In this document: in pieces, positions 51,908-61,032 of the stretch
Layout: each line of letters begins with the position of its first letter
Position numbering within the stretch: position 1 is the stretch's first letter
Source: Acidobacteriota bacterium
GTDB taxonomy: Bacteria; Acidobacteriota; Terriglobia; Bryobacterales; UBA6623
Direction of reading: 5' to 3'
NCBI GenBank assembly: GCA_016125275.1
Contig: WGMB01000003.1
Coordinates: 930,001 to 994,000, forward strand
Length of the DNA: 64,000 nucleotides
Made by a program: the position numbers and the translations under genes
The notes under the pieces: generated by a model
Told to the model about the DNA's origin: nothing
Database searches by the model: none
The model's input: the letters and a program-made list of their open reading frames with translations, nothing else

Positions 51908-52456
51908 ATGGCTGCAAGCGCCACCATCGAGCTTCCTGACGACGTATACCGCGAGGTAGAACTGTCGGCAGCCTCTGCGGGCGTTTCGATATCGGAGCTT
52001 GTCGTGGCCTATATTGAATCGGCTAGAGAAAGGGGCTCGGTGAAAGCTTGGGATGAGGCTCGTGCGGCCTTCACCACTGAGTTGCGCGCAATACGGCAGC
52101 AAGAGAAGGATCAGCCGCTTTCGGCAAAGTCGCTCGTGCGGAAAGCGCTCGCCCTCATCATGGCGGACGACTCCGACGCTGATGTCGAAATGGATGTGAT
52201 CGAGGACACTCTGAAATCGGCGATAGCGTTGGACGATACCTATGTGGAAGCCTACGTGGAGCTGGGTTGGTTCTACCACGCACTCCTGGATGATGCGGAG
52301 CGCGGTCGAGAGGTGCTCCTTCACGCGGCTCACCTTCTGCGTGGGCTCAACAAGGACGCGCTGGAAGGCCTCGTCGACACCGAATGCGAGCTCAATCCGG
52401 AAAGATCCGCCACAGAAGTAGAAGACAGCTTCCGGCGACTCTTGATTCCTGAGTGA
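51908..52456 (+). CDS. Small protein with RHH-like start and TPR-like end
   Basis: 182 aa from ATG 51908, 16 nt after the sulfatase. Residues 1-45 (ATIELPDDVYREVELSAASA, ISELVVAYIESARE) resemble a ribbon-helix-helix DNA-binding unit. Residues 85-175 form helical pairs of TPR type (LKSAIALDDTYVEAYVELGW, AERGREVLLHAAHLL). No exact family recognised. Its composition is less GC-rich than the sulfatase. It may be a small regulator co-transcribed with the sulfatase, or an unrelated insertion. Confidence 0.7.
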   Translation: MAASATIELPDDVYREVELSAASAGVSISELVVAYIESARERGSVKAWDEARAAFTTELRAIRQQEKDQPLSAKSLVRKALALIMADDSDADVEMDVIEDTLKSAIALDDTYVEAYVELGWFYHALLDDAERGREVLLHAAHLLRGLNKDALEGLVDTECELNPERSATEVEDSFRRLLIPE

Positions 52457-52629
52457 GCAGGTCCCGCGACCTACGATGCGACGCGGCGGGGCACAGTCCG
52501 GGGTTCCGGACGTACGAAGTCACTGCAAGCCGCGGATTTGGACCGGCCTCTCCTTCCCAACCGGGCTAGCCCGGCGCTATCAGATGGCGCCATCCGGTTG
52601 ACGTCAGCTTTTCCTACTGCTAATTTTTA

Positions 52630-55050
52630 GTGGTGCCTAATCTTCGAGGATTGCTTATCCTCATCGGATTGTTCGCTTGCACGTATTCCTGGCCTGCGCG
52701 GCTTGCCGGCCAGGCCACGGCCCAGCTCAGCGGAACTGTGGTCGACCCGAATGGCGGAGCCGTTCCGTCGGCCTCGGTCAGCCTGTCCAACCCGCTGACC
52801 GGATTCGAGCGCGCCACGCTGACCGGAAACGATGGAAGCTTCTCGATCCTCAACATCCCGTTCCAGAGCTATGAGGTTGCGATCGTGCGCGACGGCTTCG
52901 CACCGCACGTCGAGACCCTCTCGCTGCGCTCCAACGTGCCCGTGGCGCTCGCAGTCCAGCTCGCCCTCGAAGCCCAGCGCGAAGCCATCGACGTGGGCGT
53001 GACTGACCGCGCCCTGCTGATCGACACCGAGGCGACCGGCACACGCACCGAGCTGAACCGGTCGACCATCGAGCGCATGCCGGTGCAGGCCGGAGCGCGG
53101 GGACTGGAGTCGATCCTGCTCAACTTTCCGGGCTTTGCCGCCAATGCCAACGGCGCAATCCATCCGCGCGGCGCCCACAACCAGATGACGTACGTGATCG
53201 ACGGACTGCCGATCAGCGACCAGTTCACGGGCTCGTTCGCCACCTCGATCGACCCCTCGGTGGTGCAGTCGCTCGAGCTGTTCACCGGCGACATCCCGCC
53301 GGAGTACGGCAGCAAGGTCTCCGGCGTGGCGAACATCGTGACGCGCTCGGGCTTCGACGCCGGCAAGCCGTTCTTTGGGACGCTGGAGGTCGGCGGGGGC
53401 GGCTTTGACACCGGGACGTCCCTGCTGCAGCTCGGCGGCGCGCACGGCAAGCTGGGCTACTTTGCGGCGCTGTCGGGCGTGAAGAGTCACCGCTTTCTCG
53501 ACAGCCCCTCGCTGGACAACCTGCACAACGGCGGCAACGCCGAGCGGGCGACGATGCGGCTGGACTACCAGGCCGGCCCGCGCAACATCTTTCGGCTCAG
53601 CGGCATGACCGGCCGGTCGTCGTTTCAGTTGGCGAACCTGCGCTCGCAACACCTCAACGGCCAGGAGCAACGACGGCTGCTGTCGGACGCAGCCGTCTCC
53701 CTGGGCTGGGTCCGGATGCTCTCGCCCACCGCCACCTTCGACTCGACGACCTCGTACCGCACGACGATCGCGCGGCTGCTGCCGAGCCTGGGGGACACGC
53801 CCGTGACGGCCTCGCTGGCGCGGCATCTGTCGACGCTGTCCACCTTCAACCGCTTGAACTGGGACAAGGGAACGCACACGGTGCGGTTGGGGCTGGATTT
53901 TCAGCACTTTCCGGTCAGCGAGAATTTCTCGTTCGGGTTGACCAATCCTGCGTTCAACGACCCCGGGGCGGCGAGCTACAACCCGAACCTGACGCCGTAC
54001 GACCTCGCGCGCGGCGGCGACTGGTTCCGGTTCTCGCAGAAAGGCGCAGGCAGCCTCTACAGCGTCTTCCTGCAAGACCGCATCCACCTGGAGCGGTGGC
54101 GGCTCAACCTCGGCGGACGCTATGACAACTACCGCTTTTTGGTGGTGGGAGCGCAGTTCCAGCCGAGGGTCGGGCTGGCGTATCACCTGAAGGAGACCGG
54201 CACGGTGCTGCGGGCCTCCTACAACCGCAACTTCCAGACGCCGCCCAACGAGAACCTGCTGTTGGCCAACTCCGAGCAGGCCGGCGAGCTCGCGCCGCCG
54301 GACGTGCGGCGGGACCTGAACGGCGGCGTGATCCGCATCCGCCCCCAGCGCCAGAACGTCTACGAGGCCGGCGTGCAACAGAGCCTCGGCGATTGGGCCA
54401 GCCTCAACGCGGTGGTCTACCACAAGGACTCGCACGATCTGCAAGATAACGACAACTTCCTCAACACCGGCATCATCTTCCCGACCTCGCTGGCCCGCTC
54501 GAATGTGAACGGCTTCGAGACGCGGCTGACCGTGCCGGAGAGGAGCCACTGGAGCGGCTCGGTCAGCCTGACGCACTACCACGTGGTCGTGACCCCGCCC
54601 TTCACCGGCGGTCTGTTCCTAGGCAGCAGCGCGCTGGACGTGCTCAGCCAAGGGCCGTTCGTGATCGACCACGATCAGCCGCTGTCGGTCAGCAGTCTGG
54701 TGATGTACCGGCCGCGGCGGAGCTGGTGGACGAGCTGGCAGGCTCGCTACGACTCCGGGTTGGTGGCGAATCCGTCCGACCCGGCCGTGGTGGCGCAGGA
54801 CCCGGACTACTTCGATCAGCTCCCCTACGTCGACCTCGACTCCTACCCGGCCCGGGTGCGGCCCCGGACCATCGTCGACGCCGCGGTCGGCTATGAGCAC
54901 TACAGCGGCGACCACCGCGACTGGGAGCTGGTGCTGCAGGTCTCGAACCTGACCGACAGGACGGCGTTGTACAACTTCCAGTCGGTGTTCGTGGGGACCA
55001 GAGTGGTCCAGCCGCGCACGCTGAGCATGAAGTTCCGCTGGTATTGGTAG
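52630..55050 (+). CDS. TonB-dependent receptor with CarboxypepD_reg-like domain
   Basis: 806 aa from GTG 52630. It has a signal peptide (LLILIGLFACTYSWPARLAG), a regulatory-like domain (LSGTVVDPNGGAVPSASVSL), a plug (RGLESILLNFPGFAANANGA, MTYVIDGLPISDQFTGSFA, IPPEYGSKVSGVANIVTRSG) and a barrel ending in aromatic residues (MKFRWYW). It is shorter than the receptor at 36966 and of a different subfamily, with a plug region rich in ring-binding residues. It is preceded by about 170 bp of non-coding DNA and is likely single. The substrate is unknown; sulfated glycan fragments would fit the neighbours. Confidence 0.92.
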   Translation: MVPNLRGLLILIGLFACTYSWPARLAGQATAQLSGTVVDPNGGAVPSASVSLSNPLTGFERATLTGNDGSFSILNIPFQSYEVAIVRDGFAPHVETLSLRSNVPVALAVQLALEAQREAIDVGVTDRALLIDTEATGTRTELNRSTIERMPVQAGARGLESILLNFPGFAANANGAIHPRGAHNQMTYVIDGLPISDQFTGSFATSIDPSVVQSLELFTGDIPPEYGSKVSGVANIVTRSGFDAGKPFFGTLEVGGGGFDTGTSLLQLGGAHGKLGYFAALSGVKSHRFLDSPSLDNLHNGGNAERATMRLDYQAGPRNIFRLSGMTGRSSFQLANLRSQHLNGQEQRRLLSDAAVSLGWVRMLSPTATFDSTTSYRTTIARLLPSLGDTPVTASLARHLSTLSTFNRLNWDKGTHTVRLGLDFQHFPVSENFSFGLTNPAFNDPGAASYNPNLTPYDLARGGDWFRFSQKGAGSLYSVFLQDRIHLERWRLNLGGRYDNYRFLVVGAQFQPRVGLAYHLKETGTVLRASYNRNFQTPPNENLLLANSEQAGELAPPDVRRDLNGGVIRIRPQRQNVYEAGVQQSLGDWASLNAVVYHKDSHDLQDNDNFLNTGIIFPTSLARSNVNGFETRLTVPERSHWSGSVSLTHYHVVVTPPFTGGLFLGSSALDVLSQGPFVIDHDQPLSVSSLVMYRPRRSWWTSWQARYDSGLVANPSDPAVVAQDPDYFDQLPYVDLDSYPARVRPRTIVDAAVGYEHYSGDHRDWELVLQVSNLTDRTALYNFQSVFVGTRVVQPRTLSMKFRWYW

Positions 55051-55088
55051 CGCGCCCGACTTTCCCCGCGCAAAACGCCGTTCGATCG

Positions 55089-55314
55089 ACCACTTCCGTC
55101 CACCGGCGCGCTCACGACCGCCAATCCGGTCCCTTGCGGCTCGTTCTCAGCTCGTCCGAAGCTCGCCGCGGGGATCCTTCCGCGGTCTCCGGGCCGACGG
55201 GAACGGTCCACTTCGCTCCACGGGGGCCGTCCGCAACCCTCGCCCACCGAAAATCAGGTCCACCGGAGGCTCTCCGACGCCTCGAACCGGCTGTTTTCGT
55301 CCACTGCGGTCCAC
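55089..55314 (-). promoter_or_regulatory. Reverse-oriented MraZ-type box pairs upstream of mraZ
   Basis: Three pairs of TCCAC half-sites spaced exactly 10 bp occur: 55089-55103 (first half ACCAC), 55207-55221 and 55300-55314. A single TCCAC is at 55259-55263. On the minus strand each pair reads GTGGA-N5-GTGGA, the same 10-bp-period TGGA pattern as the boxes next to mraZ. The remaining bases of 55051-55410 contain no gene. Confidence 0.6.
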
Positions 55315-55417
55315 TGGCGATTCGGCGCGCCCAATGGGGCTCCCAGAGCCCAATACCACAACATATGGTGGGCTAGATCCGACCTCATAATTTTTCGAGC
55401 AAAGACCCCCTTTCTCC

Positions 55418-55446
55418 TTGACTCCATTGTGGTCTTGGGCAAGGAT
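55418..55446 (+). promoter_or_regulatory. Probable dcw operon promoter
   Basis: TTGACT (55418-55423) is a five-of-six -35. The best -10 at 17 bp is AAGGAT (55441-55446), a weak match. Transcription would start near 55453, just before the MraZ boxes. Confidence 0.45.
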
Positions 55447-55460
55447 AGGAGGGACCAAAG

Positions 55461-55490
55461 TGGTTCGGAATGGACTAAATTGGACTAGCT
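55461..55490 (+). promoter_or_regulatory. MraZ operator boxes
   Basis: TGG occurs at 55461, 55471 and 55481: TGGTTCGGAA, TGGACTAAAT, TGGACTAGCT. Three direct repeats with a 10-bp period match the known MraZ operator style (TGG-type 5-bp boxes with 5-bp spacers). They lie between the putative promoter and the mraZ ATG, so MraZ bound there would repress its own operon. Confidence 0.8.
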
Positions 55491-55522
55491 AGGGTCGACG
55501 TGGCGGAGAGACGCACCAGGCG

Positions 55523-55981
55523 ATGTTTCGGGGCTTGCAGACAGGCCGAGTGGACGACAAGAACCGGCTCAAAATGCCGGCTCTGGTCCGCAAGAATCTG
55601 CTCGAAAAGTACGGCAGTCCGGACGTGTTCATCACCAGCCTCGATGAGCGCGACGTCAAGATCTTTCCGATCGCCGAGTGGGAGGTTCTCGAGCGGCGAC
55701 TTTCGGAGAAGACAGCCGGCGCGGGCGACCTCGACGGAGAGCGGAAGAACAAGATTTTGTTTTTGGCCAACCACTACGGGGCCGAACAGTCCTTGGACGC
55801 CCAAGGTCGCATCCTCATCCCTGGAGCCTTGCGGGAGGGTCCGGGGATGAGGGGCGAGATCAGCTTACTTTGGCAGTCCAACCACATTCTCGCGCTGAGC
55901 GCAGAGCGGTACAAGGAAAAAACCGCCGAAGCGAAGATGACCGACGCCGACAAGGCGTTTGCTCAGAACCTGGGGTTCTGA
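55523..55981 (+). CDS. mraZ: Transcriptional regulator MraZ
   Basis: 152 aa. Two SpoVT-AbrB-type domains: FRGLQTGRVDDKNRLKMPAL and QSLDAQGRILIPGAL, each with the DxxxR motif (VDDKNR, LDAQGR). MraZ is the first dcw gene and a repressor of the cluster, and it also acts on rsmH levels. The ATG at 55523 follows GGAGAG at a longish distance. The operator boxes lie 32 nt upstream. Confidence 0.95.
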   Translation: MFRGLQTGRVDDKNRLKMPALVRKNLLEKYGSPDVFITSLDERDVKIFPIAEWEVLERRLSEKTAGAGDLDGERKNKILFLANHYGAEQSLDAQGRILIPGALREGPGMRGEISLLWQSNHILALSAERYKEKTAEAKMTDADKAFAQNLGF

Positions 55982-55997
55982 CCGGGACGAGTCGGCT

Positions 55998-56858
55998 TTG
56001 CGACACGATCCCGTTTGCTTGGAGGAGGTTACAGAGTATCTCGCGATCGACCCCGAGGGTGTGTACGTGGATTGCACCTTGGGCGCGGCGGGATACGCCG
56101 AGCGCATTTTGAGCCGCCTGCAAGGCGGCAGGCTCATTGCGATCGACCGTGACGAAACGGCGATCGACAGAGCGCGCGTCAGGCTGGCGGCATACGGAGG
56201 CAAAGTGGAATTCGTGCATGGGGGGTTTGCGGAGATCGCGGAGAAGGTCGAGCCCGGCGTGGCGGGCGTAGCGGCCGATCTGGGCTGGTCTCGCGACCAG
56301 GTGGAAGACCCCGAGCGCGGCTTCAGCTTCCAATACGACGGGCCTCTGGACGCCCGCTTCGACCGGCGACAGGACCTGACCGCCGGCGACATCGTGAATT
56401 TCTACGACGAAAGGGAGCTGGCCAACTTGTTCTACGAGTTGGGCGGCGAAAGGAGGAGCAGAGGAATCGCAAGAGCCATCGTTCGGGGGCGGCCGATTCG
56501 ATCGACCAGGCATCTGGCCGAAATCATCGAACGCGCCGTCCCTCGAGCTCGCGATCAAAAGCTCCACCCCGCGACCAAGTGCTTCGCCGCCTTGCGGATC
56601 GCGACCAATGACGAGATGGGGCAGCTGGACCGGCTGCTCGAGACGGCTCCGCCGCTGCTGCGCCCGGGCGGCCGGATGGTCGTCGTGAGTTTTCACAGTT
56701 TGGAGGATGGACGCGTGAAAAGGGCTTTTCGCCGCTGGGCCGCCGAAGGTCCTTACGAGGTATTGACCAAAAAGGTCGTCACGCCGAGCCAGGAAGAGGT
56801 GGATCGGAATCCGGCCAGCCGCAGCGCCAAGCTGCGCGCTCTGCGGAGGGTCGCATGA
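55998..56858 (+). CDS. rsmH: 16S rRNA (cytosine1402-N4)-methyltransferase
   Basis: 286 aa from TTG 55998, which gives the family start LRHDPVCLEEVTEYL; an upstream TTG at 55959 would overlap mraZ. Motifs: DCTLGAAGYAERIL, IAIDRDETAIDRA, ADLGWSRDQVEDPERGFSF (often DLGxSSxQ), KLHPATKCFAALRIATNDEM, VVSFHSLEDGRVKRAF. It methylates C1402 of 16S rRNA in the decoding centre. Its end overlaps the next start by ATGA. Confidence 0.94.
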   Translation: MRHDPVCLEEVTEYLAIDPEGVYVDCTLGAAGYAERILSRLQGGRLIAIDRDETAIDRARVRLAAYGGKVEFVHGGFAEIAEKVEPGVAGVAADLGWSRDQVEDPERGFSFQYDGPLDARFDRRQDLTAGDIVNFYDERELANLFYELGGERRSRGIARAIVRGRPIRSTRHLAEIIERAVPRARDQKLHPATKCFAALRIATNDEMGQLDRLLETAPPLLRPGGRMVVVSFHSLEDGRVKRAFRRWAAEGPYEVLTKKVVTPSQEEVDRNPASRSAKLRALRRVA

Positions 56859-57412
56859 GCGCCGCGGCTTCGATGTGGGGTTGGGACGGCGCGGACGAGG
56901 TTGAGCGTCCGGCGGCGTCCCGCTTCTGCTACGACGGCGCCGCGGCCGGCCGGGCCCGCAAGGCGGGCTTGTCACGGCGGCGCGCCGGCGGCCGGCCGCT
57001 GCCGATGGAGGAGGTCATCTTGTTCAGAAAGAGCTTCGACAACTCGCGCGTCCGGCGTCCTGTCGACCCGGCGGACAAGCGCTCCTGGCTACGGACTGTC
57101 GGCGTACTCGCCATGCTGTTGCTGCTGGCGATCGTGGCTTTGGGGCCGCGCGCCTGGCTGCGGCACTCCGGCTACCGGCAGGCGGAGCTGAGCGAGCGCC
57201 GCATGGAGCTGCAAGAGCTGGAGCGGCACCTGCAGGTGCGGCACGCGCAACTGACCGACCTGCGGCGGGTGGGCCGCGTGGCGGCGGCGATGGGGCTGGA
57301 AGCGCCTCCGCCCGAGCACTACGCTTGGCAGGACTTGACCGTCAACCCGACGACGAGCGAGCCGACCCTCGCGGAGACGTTTGCGGAACCGCACGTTGTG
57401 AAGTTGCCCTAG
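56855..57412 (+). CDS. ftsL: FtsL-like division protein
   Basis: 185 aa, overlapping rsmH by 4 nt. An N-terminal cytosolic tail of about 80 residues with basic patches (GRARKAGLSRRRAGGRPLP) is followed by one membrane helix at about 85-101 (VLAMLLLLAIVALGPRA). A coiled coil follows at 106-145 (ELSERRMELQELERHLQVRH, LTDLRRVGRVAAAMGL), ending in a typical FtsL tail. FtsL partners FtsB/FtsQ in the divisome. Sequence similarity in this family is low, so the call rests on position between rsmH and ftsI and on topology. Confidence 0.85.
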   Translation: MSAAASMWGWDGADEVERPAASRFCYDGAAAGRARKAGLSRRRAGGRPLPMEEVILFRKSFDNSRVRRPVDPADKRSWLRTVGVLAMLLLLAIVALGPRAWLRHSGYRQAELSERRMELQELERHLQVRHAQLTDLRRVGRVAAAMGLEAPPPEHYAWQDLTVNPTTSEPTLAETFAEPHVVKLP

Positions 57413-57421
57413 GAGGGCGCA

Positions 57422-59554
57422 ATGCAAAGGCGCGAGCCGGTCCCCGGTCTGGATAGCAAGGCGCGACGCAACGATTTGGTGCGGCTGGCGGCCTTTGGCC
57501 TGATTTGCTCGCTGTGGTTCGTGGCCGTCGCCTGGCGGCTGTTCGACCTGCAAGTTCGCAGCGCGGACCACTTCCTCGACCTGGCCGAGCGGCAGCACGT
57601 GAGCACGGTCGAGATCCGCGCCGAGCGCGGCAGCATCTACGACCGGCACGGCAACGACCTGGCGCTGAGCTCGCCGGTGGAGTCGGTGGCGGTCTTCCCG
57701 GAGAAGGTCAGCGACCCGGAGATGGTGACCAAGGTGCTGACCCAGGTGCTCGACGTGGATCGCGCCGAGGTACAGGGAAAGCTGCGCGCCAAGGGCTTCC
57801 AGTGGATTCAGAGGCAGATCGAGCCGGGCCAGTCGCAGCGGCTCAAGGGCTTCGTGCAGCAGCTCAATTTGCAGGGCGTGCACTTTGAGAAGGAGAGCCG
57901 ACGCTACTACCCGAAGCGCTCGGTGGCGGCCCACGTACTGGGCTACGTGAGCGTGGACCACGCCGGGCAAGGCGGTCTGGAGCTGACCTACGAGGACCTG
58001 CTGGCCGGCGAGCCCGGCCTGCGGCAGGTGCAGTACGACGCGCTGCGGCAGCGCTACGACAGCCGCGTGATCAAGGCCTCGCGGCCCGGCGGCGCCCTCT
58101 ACCTGACGCTCGACGAGCGCATCCAGACGCTGGCCGAAGAGGGCTTGGCCAAGGCGATCGACGACACCCGCGCCGCGGCCGGCAGCATCGTCGTGATGGA
58201 CCCCTCCAATGGCGACGTGCTGGCGATGGCGAGCTGGCCGACGTTCGACCCCAACGAGCGGCCCCACAGCAAGGACGACCTGGACCGCCGGGAGAACTAC
58301 GCCATCAGCCACCTCTACGAGCCGGGGTCGACCTTCAAGACGGTGACGGTCTCCGCGGCCCTCGACCTGGGGCTGACGAACCCCGACGAAGTGCTCGATT
58401 GCCAAAACGGCGTGATCTACGTGGGCCGGCGGCGGATTCGCGACCACAAGCGCTTCGGGCTGCTGTCCGTCTCGGAGGTCATCGCCAACTCCAGCAACGT
58501 GGGCGCCATCAAGATCGCCCAGCGGCTGGGAGCGCAGAGCTTCCATGAGTATGTGCGGCGGTTCGGATTCGGGCAGAAGACCGGAATCGAGCTGCCGGGC
58601 GAGATCAGCGGCTTGGTCCGCGACTGGAAGGTTTGGCGCGACGGCTCGGTGGCCTCGATCGCGATGGGGCATGAGATCGGCGTCACGCCGCTGCAGCTCG
58701 CCCAGGCGATCTCGGTGATCGCCAATGGCGGCAAGCGCGTGAAGGCCCGCATCGTGGATTCGGTGCGCGAGCCTTCGGGACACATTCAGCGGCTCCAGCC
58801 GGCCGAGCCCGAGCGGGTGATTCGGCCCGAGACCGCCGCCGCTCTGCGGGCGATGATGGAGCGCACCGTGCGCGAGGGTACGGCGCGGCTGGCGCAGACC
58901 TCGGGCTACCGCGTCGGCGGCAAGACGGGTACGGCGCAGTTGGTGGACGAGGACACCGGCCGCTACTCCACCGACAGCTACATCGCCAGCTTCGCCGGCA
59001 TCGCACCGATCAACGACCCCTCGCTGGTGACCGTGGTGGTGCTCGATTCGCCGGTCGGCCAGTATTACGGCGGACAGGTGGCGGCGCCGGTCTTCCCCGA
59101 CCTGGCGGCGCAGGCCCTGCGCTTTCGCGACGTGCCGCCGACCGAGCCGGTGGAGCCGCGTAAACAGAAGCCGCGGCCAGCCCCGGAAGCCTTGGCGGAC
59201 TTGGCCGACGCGCCTCCGCTGGACTTGAGCGCGAAGACGCCCTGGGCGGCGCGTGACGGCGTGATCCTGGTTTCGAGCGAAGCCGCGGCCGACGCGGAGG
59301 CCGGCGACGCGACCGCGGCCGGCTCGTCCGCTCCGGTGCGACTGCGGGTGACGGCGCTGGAAGCCCCGGACCTGCACGGCATGAGCGTGCGCGACGCCGC
59401 CGCCCGCTGCGCGGCGCTGGGGTTGCGCGTGGAGATGCGCGGCGTCGGCGTAGCCGTTCGCCAGACGCCGCCGGCGGGCTCGCCGCTGGAACCGGGCGAT
59501 CTGGTCCGCATCGAATTTGGGCGCGTGCTCGCCGAGGCGGGCCATCGGCGATGA
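57422..59554 (+). CDS. ftsI: Division transpeptidase (PBP3-like) with PASTA domain
   Basis: 710 aa with AGGAGG before the ATG. One N-terminal membrane helix (AAFGLICSLWFVAVAWRLF), then the dimerisation domain. Transpeptidase motifs: S303-T-F-K (EPGSTFKTV), S357-S-N and K501-T-G-T. A C-terminal PASTA-like domain (APDLHGMSVRDAAARCAALG) ends the protein. It cross-links septal peptidoglycan. A Pro/Ala linker lies before the PASTA domain. It overlaps murE by ATGA. Confidence 0.96.
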   Translation: MQRREPVPGLDSKARRNDLVRLAAFGLICSLWFVAVAWRLFDLQVRSADHFLDLAERQHVSTVEIRAERGSIYDRHGNDLALSSPVESVAVFPEKVSDPEMVTKVLTQVLDVDRAEVQGKLRAKGFQWIQRQIEPGQSQRLKGFVQQLNLQGVHFEKESRRYYPKRSVAAHVLGYVSVDHAGQGGLELTYEDLLAGEPGLRQVQYDALRQRYDSRVIKASRPGGALYLTLDERIQTLAEEGLAKAIDDTRAAAGSIVVMDPSNGDVLAMASWPTFDPNERPHSKDDLDRRENYAISHLYEPGSTFKTVTVSAALDLGLTNPDEVLDCQNGVIYVGRRRIRDHKRFGLLSVSEVIANSSNVGAIKIAQRLGAQSFHEYVRRFGFGQKTGIELPGEISGLVRDWKVWRDGSVASIAMGHEIGVTPLQLAQAISVIANGGKRVKARIVDSVREPSGHIQRLQPAEPERVIRPETAAALRAMMERTVREGTARLAQTSGYRVGGKTGTAQLVDEDTGRYSTDSYIASFAGIAPINDPSLVTVVVLDSPVGQYYGGQVAAPVFPDLAAQALRFRDVPPTEPVEPRKQKPRPAPEALADLADAPPLDLSAKTPWAARDGVILVSSEAAADAEAGDATAAGSSAPVRLRVTALEAPDLHGMSVRDAAARCAALGLRVEMRGVGVAVRQTPPAGSPLEPGDLVRIEFGRVLAEAGHRR

Positions 59555-61032
59555 ACCTGGCGGAGCTGCTCGAACGGGCGGAACCCCTGGCCCCGGCGCC
59601 GGCGGTTCCGCAAGTGCTCGGATTGGACTATGACTCCCGGCGCATCGAGCCGGGCTTCGTGTTCTTTGCCTTCCCGGGCGAGCGCGTGGACGGCCACGAC
59701 TTCATTCCCCAGGCGCTGCGGGCGGGCGCGGTGGCGGTGGTGAGCGAGAGGCCCGCGCCGGCGGGCGACCCCACGCCGTGGGTGCAGGTCCGCCACGGAC
59801 GGCGGGCGTTGGCCGAAGCCGCTCTGGCCTTCTACGACCGGCCCGACCGAGCCGTGCGGCTGCTGGGCGTGACCGGCACCAACGGCAAGACCACCACGGT
59901 CTACCTGATCGACTCGATCCTGCGGGCCGCGGGCCACGTCACCGCGCGGCTGGGCACCATCGGACACACCGTGGGCGACCAGGTGGTGGAAGCCGTCAAC
60001 ACCACGCCGGAGTCGCTGGACTTGGTTCGCCTGTTCGCCCGCACGCGCGAGATCGGCGGCTCGTTCGCCACACTGGAGGTCTCCTCGCACGGCCTGGAGC
60101 TGGGCCGCATCTACGGCTTCGAGTTCCTCGCGGGCGTCTTCACGAACCTCAGCCAGGATCATCTGGACTTTCACGGCACGATGGAAGCCTATGCTCGGGC
60201 CAAGCGGCGGCTGTTCGAAGGGGCCGGCGCCCGGCCGCCGCGCTACGGCGTGATCAACGCCGATGACGCGGTGGGGCGCGAGTTGCTGAAGCTCGACGGC
60301 TTCGAGCGGCTGAGCTACGCCATCGAGCGGCCCGCGGCGATCCGGTCGCGCCGCATCGACAGCAGCTTCGAGGGACTGCGGATGGAGGTGGACACGCCGG
60401 CGGGTGTCCTCCAGATCCGGTCGCACCTGCTCGGCGCCTTCAACGTGCAGAACATTCTGGCTGCCATCGGCGGAGGCATCGCCGCCGGCGTGGAGCCGCG
60501 CACGATCGAGGAAGGCGTGGCCGCGCTCGAAGCCGTGCCGGGGCGCTTCGAGACGGTCCGCGAGGGCCAGCCCTTCGTGGTGGCCGTGGACTATGCCCAC
60601 ACGCCCGACGCGCTCGACAACGTGCTGCGTACGGCGCGCGAGATCGTGGGCCGCAAGGGCCGCATCCTCACGGTCTTCGGCTGCGGCGGCGACCGCGACC
60701 GCACCAAGCGCCCGCTGATGGGCGAATCCGCCGGCCGTGGCAGCGACCGCGTCATTCTTACATCCGACAATCCTCGGACCGAGGATCCTTTGCGCATCCT
60801 CGCCGACGCCTCGATCGGGCTGGACCGGGTGGACGCGAACTACGTGCGCGAAGCCGATCGCCGCACGGCCATCGAGCGGGCGTTGCGGGAAGCCTGTCCG
60901 GGCGACCTGGTGATGATCGCGGGCAAGGGGCACGAGACGGTGCAGAAGGTGGCCGGACGGACGCTGCCGTTCGACGACCGCGAAGTGGCCCGCGAGATGC
61001 TGCAAGAGCTGCGGGGGGTCCGGCGCTCGTGA
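59551..61032 (+). CDS. murE: UDP-MurNAc-tripeptide synthetase, meso-DAP type
   Basis: 493 aa. ATP loop GVTGTNGKTTT (Lys113), carbamate-lysine region and the DAP-selecting motif DNPR at 406-409 (TSDNPRTEDP). The DNPR motif is known for meso-diaminopimelate adding enzymes, so the cell wall is likely A1-gamma type. It adds the third residue to UDP-MurNAc-L-Ala-D-Glu. Confidence 0.96.
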   Translation: MNLAELLERAEPLAPAPAVPQVLGLDYDSRRIEPGFVFFAFPGERVDGHDFIPQALRAGAVAVVSERPAPAGDPTPWVQVRHGRRALAEAALAFYDRPDRAVRLLGVTGTNGKTTTVYLIDSILRAAGHVTARLGTIGHTVGDQVVEAVNTTPESLDLVRLFARTREIGGSFATLEVSSHGLELGRIYGFEFLAGVFTNLSQDHLDFHGTMEAYARAKRRLFEGAGARPPRYGVINADDAVGRELLKLDGFERLSYAIERPAAIRSRRIDSSFEGLRMEVDTPAGVLQIRSHLLGAFNVQNILAAIGGGIAAGVEPRTIEEGVAALEAVPGRFETVREGQPFVVAVDYAHTPDALDNVLRTAREIVGRKGRILTVFGCGGDRDRTKRPLMGESAGRGSDRVILTSDNPRTEDPLRILADASIGLDRVDANYVREADRRTAIERALREACPGDLVMIAGKGHETVQKVAGRTLPFDDREVAREMLQELRGVRRS

